This document shows positions 1 to 10,570 of a stretch of DNA of 64,000 nucleotides, piece after piece. The stretch comes from Hexactinellida sp. DTS-2022 (lineage: Eukaryota > Porifera > Hexactinellida). The DNA is taken from the NCBI GenBank assembly GCA_028753945.1, contig JAPNXP010000017.1, positions 1,612,001-1,676,000 on the forward strand, given 5' to 3'. Below the pieces are notes generated by a model. The model was not told the origin of the DNA and made no database searches. It saw only the letters and a list, made by a program, of their open reading frames with translations. Both the position numbers and the translations under genes were made by a program. The first letter of the stretch is position 1, and every line of letters begins with the position of its first letter.

Positions 1-972
1 GTTGAGCTCTTCCATGCTTGAAATTTCAAATGTAGTAGTAGACATGTTGCAAGTATTTTCTGTGTTCAGAATTGCTTTATTATCGATGGTCTAGGGGTCT
101 ATATATACTCTATACTAGGTAGAGCGCGTCGGTAATGATCCTTCAATAATAACATCGTATGCATGGACAAAAAAATTATTATCCTTCAAAGGTGACTGAA
201 TAATTCATCAAGTGCATTGTACGTATGAATGATGATTGAGCTAGAATGAGATTGATCAATGTTTCTTTGTAAAAGCCAAAAAAAATCAATAATCACACTT
301 ATTTGTAAACAAATGATTACCCTTCAACAAAAATGAATGAAAGTTTCATTGCATAAGCATGATAGACTTATTTAGAAACAAAATCAAAGATGCTTCATTT
401 TTAGCGAATGATTATTCTTCAATTTAGGATATTCATCAGTAATCACATTTTTGAAAAAAACTGGATTGCAAGTTTCTGGAGAATAAGTATTAAATTATCA
501 ATTAACGTCATGAATGATAAAAAATACAATGACTTGAAATTTGTATCGAAACTCTATTTTGAGCCAATAATTAAATAAATAAATAATTTGTGACATGCTT
601 TTGTCCAATGTCAGTGCCACAGGAGATAGGTGGTACAGTAGATGTCGGATATAAGCACACCGGTTATAAGAACATATCGGATATAAGCACACTATGTTGG
701 AAAACGTTTGCCATCTACCCTGTATAATTTATGTCGGTTATAAGCACATGCCGGTTATAAGCACCATAAGTGCAGTTCCCGACGATGTGCTTATAACCGG
801 CATCCACTGTATAGGGTAAATTATCTAATTATAGCTGCCTCCAGGGAGGAATGAATCATTAAATAATTAATTTAAAGAAATAGAAGATACGTAGTATAAA
901 TGAATACGGGCAAAATTAAATAGGGAAAATAAGAAAATGTAGGCTCCAATAATGAATAAATGTCAAATATAA
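1..972. other. Left-edge intergenic DNA
   Basis: AT-rich sequence with no convincing coding exon. Short ORFs here have random-looking composition. The only clear structure is the TA-flanked MITE at 636-809. The ABC transporter gene begins at its right edge. Confidence 0.6.
636..809. repeat. Pogo/Tigger-like MITE, GATGYCGGATATAAG type
   Basis: A 174-bp element with imperfect terminal inverted repeats (CAGTAGATGTCGGATATAAG at the left, CGGCATCCACTG at the right), flanked on both sides by TA. The CAGT...ACTG ends with a TA duplication fit pogo/Tigger (Tc1/mariner superfamily) MITEs. A close relative lies at 58044-58207 and a degraded one at 19639-19947. Confidence 0.75.
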
Positions 973-3678
973 ATGGGAAGACGTTTCCAATGCATTTTAA
1001 AATATATCGAGGGGGAAATGGAACGAAAATCTCAAACTCAATTGTTACAGGATAGAAGAGTCTCAAGTATTGCAGGTGAGCTCAAAATGAAATCCCGTGT
1101 GGCATCGTTGACGGCCGAATCATTGGGAGAAGAAATAGGTGGGCACAGAAAATCCTATGTGCAAGAAGGAATATGTGAGGGAGACATGGGGAAGAGTATC
1201 CAGTTGTTCTCAAGAGAGCTTTCTAAGTATATAAATATCCAACTGGACACGAAGAAAGCTGATTCTGATATACGAATATTAGAGACGGTCTGTGACTCAG
1301 GATTTGTGGAAAATCGTGAAAAGGAAATTTTCATTACACACTTGCGAAAAATAAATTCGACGCTATTCTTTGGCAATATATTTGTGGATGGCTTATATCA
1401 TCTGGTACACGAAGAGGTAGCCTTCAAGTTAATGGGTGTAAAAAAGCCAAATTTCGACCTTACTAGCATTGTATCTTGCTGCACAAACAAATCTATTCTT
1501 GAATATTTCTGGACGACACCTGACTATGAGGAGGATTACAACACATACAAGTATGTGTCTAGCTCTCTTATGAACTATATCTACTCTATTGAGGGCAAGA
1601 GAGGGCTCACTCGCTTTTTCCGGAAACTGAACTTTAGCCCAGAAGGAGTCAACAAATTCAGCTACAAAGGAAAATCTCTAATAGACCTCGAAATCTCTTG
1701 GAAAAAATTCGCACAAGCAGAAATCTCTGCGGAGTATAACTATGGTTTGTACAGATTTATTTGGCGATTATTTCGCTACCATCTCATCCAGCATTATTAC
1801 CTGTTGCTCCTTATCTTATGTAGTGCTCTAATTGAGACAATGAGCATAGCCTATAACAAGCATCTGCAGAGTTTAATGATTGATGGTCTAAAAGTTACAT
1901 CTTTCATAGAAAGGGAAACTAATTTAACTTTCTTCGCAAACTCGAGCTCATTACCCGCGCTACAGTTAAGGCTAGATAATACCATCAAGAGCACGCTGAT
2001 AAATGGGGGCATTTTAATTTGCATTTGCATGGTGCTCATTGTTATACTCCCTATAGCCGGGATATTTGAAGGACTGCTCGGTATGTTGGTAGGCAGAAAG
2101 CTGAGAATTGCTATTCAGAGAAGAATCTTACAACTAACTGTCCCCGAGTACAGTAGAATATCTACAACGTTTATATTGGTAGCTTTCAAACAGGACGTTA
2201 ATAACATAGAATATGTGGTGGTTAACACGATAGGAATGTTCGCTCGGTTTTTGGGATTTCTATTTATTGCCTATGGTAGTGGTTTAATGGTGCATTTCTC
2301 TTACCCGATTTATTTCACAATAAGCGCAATAGTCATGAACTTAATCTTATTCTATATCAGCCACATCATCAAAAAATCTCTCTTCAAAAACTCCATAATA
2401 CAAGGCCATATCAAAGAGATGCTTCTGGAGAATTACGAAGGTTTAACGACTATACAGTGCTACAATATACAAACCTATTGGCTGGAGAGATATGACAAAT
2501 ACTTAAAAATGTCGAAATTATTCCGCAAAAAGTGGAAAGAGCTTTTCTTCAATAACATGATACGTACTTTCTACCGTTCGCTCTCCGGAATCAATACTGT
2601 AATCAGCTACTACATATTTAGTCTCCTAACCATCTTTGTGGTAATCCAGTTTTCCGATATTTTCAGGACTTATATTCTGTTCGTAATAGTAATTACGCGC
2701 ATCTCGTATGTTATGAACGACATTCCTTCCGTGTACAATGCCGCGCTTTCCCTCGGCAGACTAGACAGCCTACAGCTTAACTTGAACAAGAAACAGCTGA
2801 AAAGAGACAAGGAAGATCATAACATAACTATCTTCGACAACACGCTTGAGCTCCCAAAGAGCAGAAGTGGATTCAGCCTTACCAGCGATATATCGACAGG
2901 GTGCATAGACGCATCGACAGTGCGTACTCCCAAGATAGAGTTACGAGACGTGTCACTGAGATTCTCGGTGACAGCAGCCTACTGGAGTGCTTACAACGTT
3001 AACATGGTAATCCCATACCGGAGCAAGGTCGCGCTAGTAGGACAGAGCGGATCTGGGAAGACTACACTGCTTAACATTATCACTGGGATGATGAGTCCCA
3101 CACATGGAGTAGTACTGGTTAACGACAAGCCTCTCGGGGAATACCATTCTCTGCACAAACTGTACGGAGTCGTACATCAGTTCAGTCACATATTTAATCT
3201 ATCGATTAAAGAGAATATTATGTTATCTCGCGCAACTGCAACATTTGAAGAGATAGTAGAGGTAGCGAAGAAATGCGTTCTTCACGATTGGGTGATGTCT
3301 CTCCCACTCAAGTACGATACAATTATAGAGAAAGGCGCAAAGAACATAAGTGGGGGACAGTTGCAACGTTTAGCAATTGCAAGAATGTTGTTATACAAAC
3401 CGAAAGTTATTGTTGTAGATGAATGCACTAGCCATCTAGACCCACAGACGGCCAAACAGATCAACAACGCAATATTTGAGTTTACCCGAGGCAGGACTCT
3501 AATCTATTCAACGAATATTCTAGAACGCATGCAAGACTTCGACAGGATTTACGTAATAGAGCACGGAGTCATTGTGGAATCGGGAAGTCACGAGGAGCTG
3601 ATAAGCAGAGGAGAGAAGATATACTCTAGGCTGTATGGGAAGTTCCAAATGGGAATGGTAGCTAATACAGTAGAATAG
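973..3678 (+). CDS. ABC transporter half-molecule with N-terminal peptidase-MA-like region
   Basis: A single-exon, 901-residue protein. Residues about 270-590 hold several hydrophobic helices (265-295, 345-372, 412-466, 540-580), a type I ABC exporter membrane domain. The C-terminal nucleotide-binding domain shows Walker A (GQSGSGKT, 690-697), a Q-loop near 736, the signature ISGGQ (792-796), Walker B with catalytic Glu (VIVVDE, 812-817) and a D-loop (SHLD). The position that normally holds the H-loop His aligns with Asn (YSTN, near 848), so ATP turnover may be weakened. The first 260 residues lack membrane helices; HEEVA (146-150) and a segment at 195-247 recall the end of peptidase-MA-type gluzincins, but the second zinc His is absent. 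ATG at 973 was used; an in-frame ATG at 1018 is also possible. An AATAAA lies near 3860. Substrate cannot be read from the sequence. Confidence 0.85.
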   Translation: MGRRFQCILKYIEGEMERKSQTQLLQDRRVSSIAGELKMKSRVASLTAESLGEEIGGHRKSYVQEGICEGDMGKSIQLFSRELSKYINIQLDTKKADSDIRILETVCDSGFVENREKEIFITHLRKINSTLFFGNIFVDGLYHLVHEEVAFKLMGVKKPNFDLTSIVSCCTNKSILEYFWTTPDYEEDYNTYKYVSSSLMNYIYSIEGKRGLTRFFRKLNFSPEGVNKFSYKGKSLIDLEISWKKFAQAEISAEYNYGLYRFIWRLFRYHLIQHYYLLLLILCSALIETMSIAYNKHLQSLMIDGLKVTSFIERETNLTFFANSSSLPALQLRLDNTIKSTLINGGILICICMVLIVILPIAGIFEGLLGMLVGRKLRIAIQRRILQLTVPEYSRISTTFILVAFKQDVNNIEYVVVNTIGMFARFLGFLFIAYGSGLMVHFSYPIYFTISAIVMNLILFYISHIIKKSLFKNSIIQGHIKEMLLENYEGLTTIQCYNIQTYWLERYDKYLKMSKLFRKKWKELFFNNMIRTFYRSLSGINTVISYYIFSLLTIFVVIQFSDIFRTYILFVIVITRISYVMNDIPSVYNAALSLGRLDSLQLNLNKKQLKRDKEDHNITIFDNTLELPKSRSGFSLTSDISTGCIDASTVRTPKIELRDVSLRFSVTAAYWSAYNVNMVIPYRSKVALVGQSGSGKTTLLNIITGMMSPTHGVVLVNDKPLGEYHSLHKLYGVVHQFSHIFNLSIKENIMLSRATATFEEIVEVAKKCVLHDWVMSLPLKYDTIIEKGAKNISGGQLQRLAIARMLLYKPKVIVVDECTSHLDPQTAKQINNAIFEFTRGRTLIYSTNILERMQDFDRIYVIEHGVIVESGSHEELISRGEKIYSRLYGKFQMGMVANTVE

Positions 3679-3937
3679 CCTGATGCCCTATGTTTGTATT
3701 GTAGAAATAGTAAGTATAGTAGTTACTAGTTAGTTACTTTATAATGTTATTATTGGACAATTAAGGAGATTACCTCGTTTATTTTCGTAGCCCCTTGTGA
3801 CGGGTTTAGCATACAAATATATTACTATAAGGCGTCCATTTTTATAATTAAAATGTAAAAATAAAGCAAGTTAAACTTAAACAAAAATACTTAAAATTCA
3901 GAGACTAACTCATGGATATCCAATTGAGATTTCTCAG

Positions 3938-4267
3938 TTAATGCTTATTCTTTTCAAACCGTTCCTTGAGGATGTGTTCATTGGCCCCGACCAGTTCATC
4001 TACTTTAGCGCTGTTTCTGTAGAAGAAGAAAGTAGGAATTAAAGAGACATCCATAATATCCGTTAGTACGTCTGCTTTGTTCGTGTTGATGCGTAGAAAT
4101 ACACAGTCTTTGTTGTTAGTCTGTAACTCTTCGAAGATAGGTTCAATGTAAACAGAGGGGCCACACCAGTGAGCGTAGAACATGAGAATAACAAGCTTGT
4201 CCTCTGCTTCTTTCAAGTGTGTGTCCAATTCTTCCTGTGTCCCTACATGCGGGATCCCCTCACTCAT
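3938..4267 (-). CDS. Thioredoxin-fold protein with CGPS active site
   Basis: A 109-residue thioredoxin-domain protein starting at the ATG at 4267; the open frame extends upstream without another ATG. It shows the usual thioredoxin order: a hydrophobic strand (LVILMFYAHW), the active-site loop WCGPS (34-38) and the cis-proline segment LIPTFFFY. The second catalytic Cys of CGPC is Ser. The protein therefore keeps only the nucleophilic Cys and should not act as a classical dithiol reductase; monothiol exchange or a binding role is more likely. It lies tail to tail with the ABC transporter gene and directly downstream of the NHL gene at 4387-5535. Exact subfamily is not determined. Confidence 0.8.
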   Translation of the reverse strand: MSEGIPHVGTQEELDTHLKEAEDKLVILMFYAHWCGPSVYIEPIFEELQTNNKDCVFLRINTNKADVLTDIMDVSLIPTFFFYRNSAKVDELVGANEHILKERFEKNKH

Positions 4268-4386
4268 GCTAGTGGACAAATAGAGGCTCGGAATATACAC
4301 CCATAATATCAATAATATATAAATTATTACTAATTACATTAAAAAATTACAAGATTAATAATTACGTCAGTACTATGAGGAGAATG

Positions 4387-5535
4387 TTAGAATATTTGTA
4401 CAGCATAGAACTCTTTCTGGTCGCACACGACTACTCTGTTGCCAGTGCAAATAGCCACTCCAGTGGGCTCCGAAAGGCTGCCTGGGAATGAGGCAGCACA
4501 ACACATAACACCGATATTATGCAAATGCTGTCCCTCATCAGAGAATACCTTAATCTGGCTCTCCGCTCCGTCAGTAATTAAGAAATACTTACTATTCCAG
4601 TCCATACAAAAGCTATTGCCTCTTCCTATCGCATGCTGGTGTACAAGAGCTCTTTTGAAGATACCATCCATGTCGAATATCTGCAGATGGTAAGCACTGT
4701 TTTGGAACAAACAGCAGATCTGTTCCTTTATTATTTTAATATCATTGATTCTGGTCTTTTGAGTAAAATAGCATGAATGCAGTACAATTGTACTTTCCAG
4801 TTCTAGCTCTAAAGTGAACACGCAAACAGATTTCGTTTCATATTCGCAACCGTAGAGACGCTTCGAATTTTCACTGATAGTCACTCCTGTTATAAAATTT
4901 GTTAAGTTAACACAAGCCAAGACTAGACCTGTGATCTTATCGATTTTAAGCAGTGTATGAGAGCTGCATGACACGTAGATGCAGGTATCGTCCAAGCACA
5001 AACTCCATGGGCCACACAAATCTGGGTTCTGTACACACTTCAAGAAATCGCAGTTAAAATCCAGTACCACAATGCTATCAGCTCCGTGATTAGCAAAATA
5101 TATTTCTTGTGTTATTTTATCAACCGCGAGGCCGCGAGGTTCAGAAATCTTTAAAGCTTTTTTATACGATTGATTCACTCCAACTCTGAGAGGAATCCGT
5201 TTGTGGATGTAAGGTGACGTCACAGTTTCGAACTTACAAATCTTGTTAAGTTTCTCGATCCACGCTTCCACATTCCACATTATTTTTACTTCAGGAATAA
5301 CCATGGATTTGGCCCCATTACACAGTATTTGTTCTTTGGGGCTGTATTTATCTAAAATAGCGTTTAATTCTTTCAAAAGATCTTCCTCATGGTGTTCAAG
5401 AACTGCATGCAACTCCTTAAACTTATTTCTAACTTCTAATCTACGTTCTTCGATTAGAAACCGCAATGAGGAGTAGGGGTCCTCCCCAAAAGAAACCATT
5501 TTACTAAACTTCCTAGAACGGCGCTGCAATGACAT
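4387..5535 (-). CDS. Coiled-coil and NHL-repeat protein
   Basis: A 382-residue protein from the ATG at 5535. An N-terminal helical, charged region (about 25-100, rich in E, K, L and R) is predicted coiled coil. It is followed by a series of NHL-type beta-propeller blades with typical cores such as PRGLAVD, IYVSC, GVTIS and PTGVAIC. No RING or B-box is visible, so this is not a full TRIM protein. It has the same layout as the proteins at 22553-23800 and 31279-32529 and the broken gene at 17355-18677, but is much more diverged. NHL propellers bind RNA or protein in TRIM-NHL families; the ligand here is unknown. Confidence 0.8.
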   Translation of the reverse strand: MSLQRRSRKFSKMVSFGEDPYSSLRFLIEERRLEVRNKFKELHAVLEHHEEDLLKELNAILDKYSPKEQILCNGAKSMVIPEVKIMWNVEAWIEKLNKICKFETVTSPYIHKRIPLRVGVNQSYKKALKISEPRGLAVDKITQEIYFANHGADSIVVLDFNCDFLKCVQNPDLCGPWSLCLDDTCIYVSCSSHTLLKIDKITGLVLACVNLTNFITGVTISENSKRLYGCEYETKSVCVFTLELELESTIVLHSCYFTQKTRINDIKIIKEQICCLFQNSAYHLQIFDMDGIFKRALVHQHAIGRGNSFCMDWNSKYFLITDGAESQIKVFSDEGQHLHNIGVMCCAASFPGSLSEPTGVAICTGNRVVVCDQKEFYAVQIF

Positions 5536-6132
5536 TATTTGTACAATCAACTTGCACAACTCAAATACATAACAGATATTTATATAGATTTCTATAATCA
5601 TACAATTAATGGACAATTCCGTAGAAATGATTAGCTAAGTTGCGGTGACATTACCTAGATCGTGCAATAATATAACCTAGTAATCAATCATGCATTAGTT
5701 TGGAGCTATTTAAGTGGTTTATAGATAATAAATAAATATTAATTGATATTGAACTTCTGTTAAGTCAAGGAATGTCGCAACAATGTTTAAAAGTTTAGAA
5801 GTACTAATTTATCTACATTAAGGGAAAAGACTTATATATTCCTAATTGAAGTAAAATGATATCTGCAATAAAAGTTCACAAATTTTCACAAAGTTTAATT
5901 TCTAGGACGAATAGTTATTAGTTAATTCAATAAATAGTACTTTTAAGTTCTAACAGGCTTATTAAATAATATTGTGGTTCATTTAGAGGCTGAATGAATA
6001 GGTGGTGGGCATAGGGTCTCTATTACCTTTGTTGCATATTTAAAATATTCATTGCAAACAAGAGATTTGTATAACAGTGTTTGTTGAGGTTTAATAATAA
6101 TAAACGACTACAGATAATCGCGTTTTGAAACA
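5536..6132. other. AT-rich spacer
   Basis: No coding exon seen. It contains the presumed promoter of the NHL gene on its left and the 3' end of NARS2 on its right. Confidence 0.5.
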
Positions 6133-7530
6133 CTATAGACTGCATGACTTATAAAATCTAGGGAACGGAATCGTGTCTCGGATATCCATTCCTGTCATTG
6201 CTTGCAACAAACGTTCAAATCCCAATCCGAACCCCCCCATGGGCACCGCCCCATACCTCCTCAGGTCTAGGTACCAGCTGAGTCCGGACTCAGAGAGAGG
6301 AGTGTTACATTTCGCGGTTATGGCCCTCTCGAGTCTCCCCAGACGGTGCTCTCTCAGGCTCCCTCCCGCTAGCTCGCCTAGCCCAGGCCACAGCAAATCG
6401 AAACAAGAGACAGTGGCTCTATTTCCAGACGCAATGACGTCATCTTGTAGCATGTAGAACGGCTTTAACTCAGCCGGGTAATTAGTCACAAACAGAGGAG
6501 ACTTGAAGTGAGCAGTTATAGTGTGTTCTGCTTCCGCATGCAGGTCCTGTCCCCATTCAATGCACACTCCCAAGTCAGTCAGCAATGCTATTGCGTCTGT
6601 ATAAGATATGGTGCTGAATGGATTTTCTAGTAATATTCTCAGTTTGGCTCTCTTATCTTTGCAGAGACAATCTCCGTCCAAAAACTGAATTTTCTGTGAG
6701 TCCCACATGTCCAATATTGTGCCAATCACATGTCTACATAACTCCTCTGTCACCATGGTAACATGTTGCAGGGTGTCACAGAATGCCATTTCCCCCTCCA
6801 CCATGTAGAACTCAGCCAGATGTCTGCGAGTGTGCGACTTATCCGCGCGAAATGTAGGACCGAAACTATAAACGCGAGAGTTGCCACTCGCCATGGCTTC
6901 CAGATGGAATTGACCGGACACAGTAAGGAACTTCCCGCCCCTGAAAAACCCGTCAGTCTGTGCAATCTCGTTTGCAACGGACACTCTGAATTGGTCGCCT
7001 GCGCCCTCACAGTCCATAGACGTGATAACAGGGGGGTGGGCAAGCATGAACGCGTTCTTATGGAAATAGCTATGCACGGCAAAACTGGCTTCGCTACGAA
7101 GAGTCAGCATAGAACGGAACAAATCCGTCCTTCCTCTCAAATGCAGATACTTTCTGAGGAAATCAGTCGAGTACTCAGTCGCGTGACGGATGGGGTAGGT
7201 TTCCTGTGGGCACTCTCCTATTAGCTCTATCTGCTCAGGATGTACATCCATCTTATTCGTCCCATGCTTCTCTGTTAGGGAACCTACAATTCTAATGGAA
7301 GAGCCAGGGGTTATATTCTGTAATTCTCCAGGCGGAAACTTATTTTTCGGTACAACTATTTGTACTACTCTTGAGGTGAGGTTTTCCAATAGATCGATAA
7401 AGATAAATGATTTTAATTTTCTCACATTTCTCACCCAGCCTTGGAACTTTGATAGAGTAACTCCAGAACTAAAGTTCAGACAATGGCCACAGTTTATTTT
7501 GCAATGTATTTCTAATAGGGTACGAAACAT
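6133..7530 (-). CDS. NARS2: Asparaginyl-tRNA synthetase, mitochondrial type
   Basis: A 465-residue class II aminoacyl-tRNA synthetase that charges tRNA-Asn. Residues 25-105 form the OB-fold anticodon-binding domain (GWVRNVRKLK, FIFIDL). The catalytic domain shows the AsnRS-type tract ITSMDCEGAGDQF (169-181), motif 2 (FGPTFRADKSHTRRHLAEF, about 223-241) and motif 3 near the C-terminus (GGFGLGFERLL). Length matches mitochondrial NARS2 of animals, and the protein lacks the N-terminal extension of the cytosolic enzyme. The first 20 residues are compatible with a mitochondrial presequence. Single exon, starting at the ATG at 7530. Confidence 0.92.
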   Translation of the reverse strand: MFRTLLEIHCKINCGHCLNFSSGVTLSKFQGWVRNVRKLKSFIFIDLLENLTSRVVQIVVPKNKFPPGELQNITPGSSIRIVGSLTEKHGTNKMDVHPEQIELIGECPQETYPIRHATEYSTDFLRKYLHLRGRTDLFRSMLTLRSEASFAVHSYFHKNAFMLAHPPVITSMDCEGAGDQFRVSVANEIAQTDGFFRGGKFLTVSGQFHLEAMASGNSRVYSFGPTFRADKSHTRRHLAEFYMVEGEMAFCDTLQHVTMVTEELCRHVIGTILDMWDSQKIQFLDGDCLCKDKRAKLRILLENPFSTISYTDAIALLTDLGVCIEWGQDLHAEAEHTITAHFKSPLFVTNYPAELKPFYMLQDDVIASGNRATVSCFDLLWPGLGELAGGSLREHRLGRLERAITAKCNTPLSESGLSWYLDLRRYGAVPMGGFGLGFERLLQAMTGMDIRDTIPFPRFYKSCSL

Positions 7531-7997
7531 TAAATTATAAGACTCAAAACAATGTTTTTTTGCAATAAACTACTTTTGCAGTCTGTTGTTGAAATGGAAA
7601 GGGTGCATTACAATCTTTCAGGGGTAAAGGGTATAGAATTAGTAGATATTTAAAGATGCTGGAATTACTTATATATCGTACAACACCTTTTATAATGTAC
7701 CCTTCAAGCATTGGCAGGGTTAACTTAATAACTTAATTAACAATAACTTATATAACTTATCATAACTTGCTTGTTAACCGAAAATTCACCATTGCGAATT
7801 TTAAAGCTTTTTTCTATAAATATATAAGTAAGCCCTCAAATAATGTCCAATTTAACAAATGTCTTGGGGTGAGTTGGAGTTCTTTGAGAGTATTTGAGAA
7901 TAGAACTGAATAATTGTTAGACACTCCGTCCCACTCGTTCCTTTACAATATATTCAGACTCAGTTGAGTAATTAAATAGCAAACGTACTTCCTCTTT

Positions 7998-8242
7998 CAT
8001 GGGCGCAAAGTTTTACAAGTATGAGGTTAAAGTTGGGGGGACGCGGAGCGAGTGTAGCGAGTGACTCTTTGGGGGAGAGAGAAGAAAAAATTTTTATTGT
8101 GAGATAACTAGATATCGATTTGTAACCATTCATGGAACCAATAGAGTAACAAGTGTAAACTAACCAGAGGGCACGGTTCAACTTTTTACGGGGGGCGCAT
8201 GCCCCACTCGCCCCCCCCGAACCCCCCCTATTTGCGCCACTG
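7998..8242. mobile_element. hAT-type MITE with 8-bp target duplication
   Basis: A 245-bp element with short imperfect terminal inverted repeats (CATGGGCGCAAAG; right end inverted CAGTGGCGCAAATAG), flanked by the exact 8-bp direct repeat TCCTCTTT at 7990-7997 and 8243-8250. CAGTG ends with an 8-bp duplication are the hAT hallmark. The interior is G-rich at both ends and non-coding. Confidence 0.8.
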
Positions 8243-8751
8243 TCCTCTTTCATACTTTTGAGAGTAGAATAGAACTTATAAGAATTAAAGAAGTATATGC
8301 AAACATATATCACAGCAAACGGAAAACAACAACAATTGTGCTATATACCATGTTTGCATCAAACAATATAGGACGCTCAAACACGAACCTTAGAACAAGG
8401 AATATACCGTATGTTTTCATTGAAGGTATGGATGTTCAAGGTTGTCCATAATATAATTATGAAGAATATTGAAACCGATGGCAAAATTGAAATATAGGAA
8501 ATACCAAAATATGAATAAGAAGCTTCCAAAGAGAGTTGAGCTCTGTACAAGGCCAAGTAAATTCGGGTCGCTGATAATACAATTATTCGAAACATCAATA
8601 GGAGCAAGCAAGATTTCCTCAAAGCATATTCGATTAAAAGGCCACATTCGTTAGAAATATTTACAACAAACTCCATTACGGAAAGAATAATAACAAACGT
8701 ACAGCCATTGACCTGAATGAAAGGTTCTTCTTAAGGCTCAACACCCAAGTT

Positions 8752-9907
8752 CAGTGGAGGATTTACCATAGGGCTGCTCGGGCTAAAGCCCTAGGCCCAC
8801 TTCATTCTTAGGTCCAGTTTAGGTCAACTTGACCTGGAAATGGGATTAATTTGGGAGTAGAAAATAGTTTCCTCCGAAATGAACTTCAAGAGATAATGAA
8901 TAGTTTGCTTTAGCTAAACCTCGAAAAGCTCAATAAAATTTTTAGCTACTCCAGATACATTAATACTTCGTGACTTTTTTCACAATAAATGTTATCTATC
9001 CATATATTAAAAGCACAATTGGTTTCTGCTTTTGTGTGTGTTAGTTTAGAATTGTTAGGCAAGACCATATGCTCCAGAAATATACAAATTGGAATGCAGG
9101 CTAACACGAACAGTCTAACACTAACAAAAAAAGGACACGATGCGACCTCGAGTCTAGACCGAAGAACTGGTATATATTAATAACATATAATTAATAGTAA
9201 TTATGGAAAAAAGTGTTGCAGGGCATAATGTATATAGTAATAATGGGGACTTGGAATTGTTGGCCAAATTATCAATATATGACTATAAATATTGTCAATA
9301 CTTTTATTCTCATAAGTAGAATAAAATTCCTTATCGAATTCAACTGTTAACGATATTTATATTGTAAAATATGAAATTATCGGGACAAGGATGGTAAAAA
9401 TCCAATTTTCTTGTATAATCTGTGCACAAATTATCACTATATCTAATAAAGATATCACTATGAGTCTATGACCAATAAAATTTGTATGGGATTTGCTTGG
9501 GGACACACCTAAAGCGGCAAAATTGTCACTACAGGTAAACCTCTCAAAGCGGCACCCATCGGGAGAATGATTTTGTGCCGCTTCTCTGAGGTTGCCGATT
9601 TGGGAGGTTGCTCGTAAGGTTAACCTCCAAAAGCGGGACCCATCGGGAGTATGATTTTGTGCCGCTTCTCGGAGGTTGCCGCTACTCGGAGGTGCCGCTA
9701 CTCGGAGGTGCCGCTTTGGGAGGTTTTACTGTATATCCAATATACGTATCACTATACCCAATATCACTATTTCCATTATGTACTGAATCTACATTTTTTC
9801 TGCTAAAATATGTAAAGTAGGGACTATCATTGGAAAAATCAAGGATATAAAAATAGGCCCAAAAGTAATGACAGCCCTAGGCCCACAACACCCTAAATCC
9901 GGCACTG
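8752..9907. mobile_element. Non-autonomous hAT element, 1.16 kb
   Basis: Ends are CAGTGGAGGATTTA at the left and, inverted, CAGTGCCGGATTTA at the right. The exact 8-bp repeat CCCAAGTT flanks the element at 8744-8751 and 9908-9915. Subterminal GCCCTAGGCCCA occurs near both ends in inverted orientation. No transposase ORF is present, so it depends on an element elsewhere. It contains a second, TA-type MITE at 9532-9731. Confidence 0.85.
9532..9731. repeat. TA-flanked MITE with internal GGTGCCGCT repeats
   Basis: A 200-bp element beginning CAGGTAAACCTCTCAAAG and ending CTTTGGGAGGTTTTACTG, flanked by TA. Internally it has duplicated units with GCGG(C/G)ACCCATCGGGAG and short tandem copies of CGGAGGTGCCGCTACT. 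It is inserted inside the hAT element at 8752-9907 and so is the younger insertion. Confidence 0.75.
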
Positions 9908-10570
9908 CCCAAGTTGATAACCTACAAGGGTCATCTTCAATAGAATAATGTCGATGTTTAATGGCCCGAAGTATAATGCATTTCTTCTGAATAAAATAAG
10001 ATTTTACGAATAGCGGAATGAATATATAATATATGGAAAATTGGAAATATTATTATAGCGGGATAATGCCTGTCAAGTGGTAGAAGAAAGCATCAATTGA
10101 ATTATTCCTTCGGTGATACGATTTATAGTTATATGTAGATTAATGTACTATGTATTGGCATGCATATACAAGTCATTATTCATCAACCCGTTTGTTCACG
10201 AGATTGTGCCAAAGTCCAATAGACAAATTTACTAAATATTTCCTATAATAAATAATGAATTCAGTGGAAATGCAATGGAAAAATGCTGTAAATTTATCAA
10301 CAGATTCCAAACACGGATTTAGTAAACTGATAAACATTATGTCTGCAAAATAACCAAACTATTCGGTTATGCAATTGATTACTTATTTGGACAAGTGCGT
10401 TATAACTTAGAATTAATAAAATCAAAATCGTTATAATCTAAAAATCAACAAGAGTTAAAATAATCTAAAATCAACAAGAGTTAAAATAATGTGAATTAAC
10501 AAGTGTAAAATAATGCGATAAAAGTGATCAATGAAGTTAGAATTAAATCGAAAACTAAGTGAGATTGTTG

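Larger units (their letters stand above)
7531..10570. other. Gene-free region built from transposon remnants
   Basis: No convincing coding exon in 3 kb. Two hAT-type elements with exact target duplications (7998-8242 and 8752-9907) and a nested TA-type MITE (9532-9731) account for about half of it. The rest is AT-rich and featureless to me. Confidence 0.65.

Noticed and set aside
6173-7224. Plus-strand ORFs opposite NARS2
   Set aside because: No domains; the minus frame is an unambiguous tRNA synthetase.
8377-8676. 99-codon hydrophobic minus-strand ORF
   Set aside because: Competing frames over the same DNA are equally open; located among transposon remnants, with no recognisable family.
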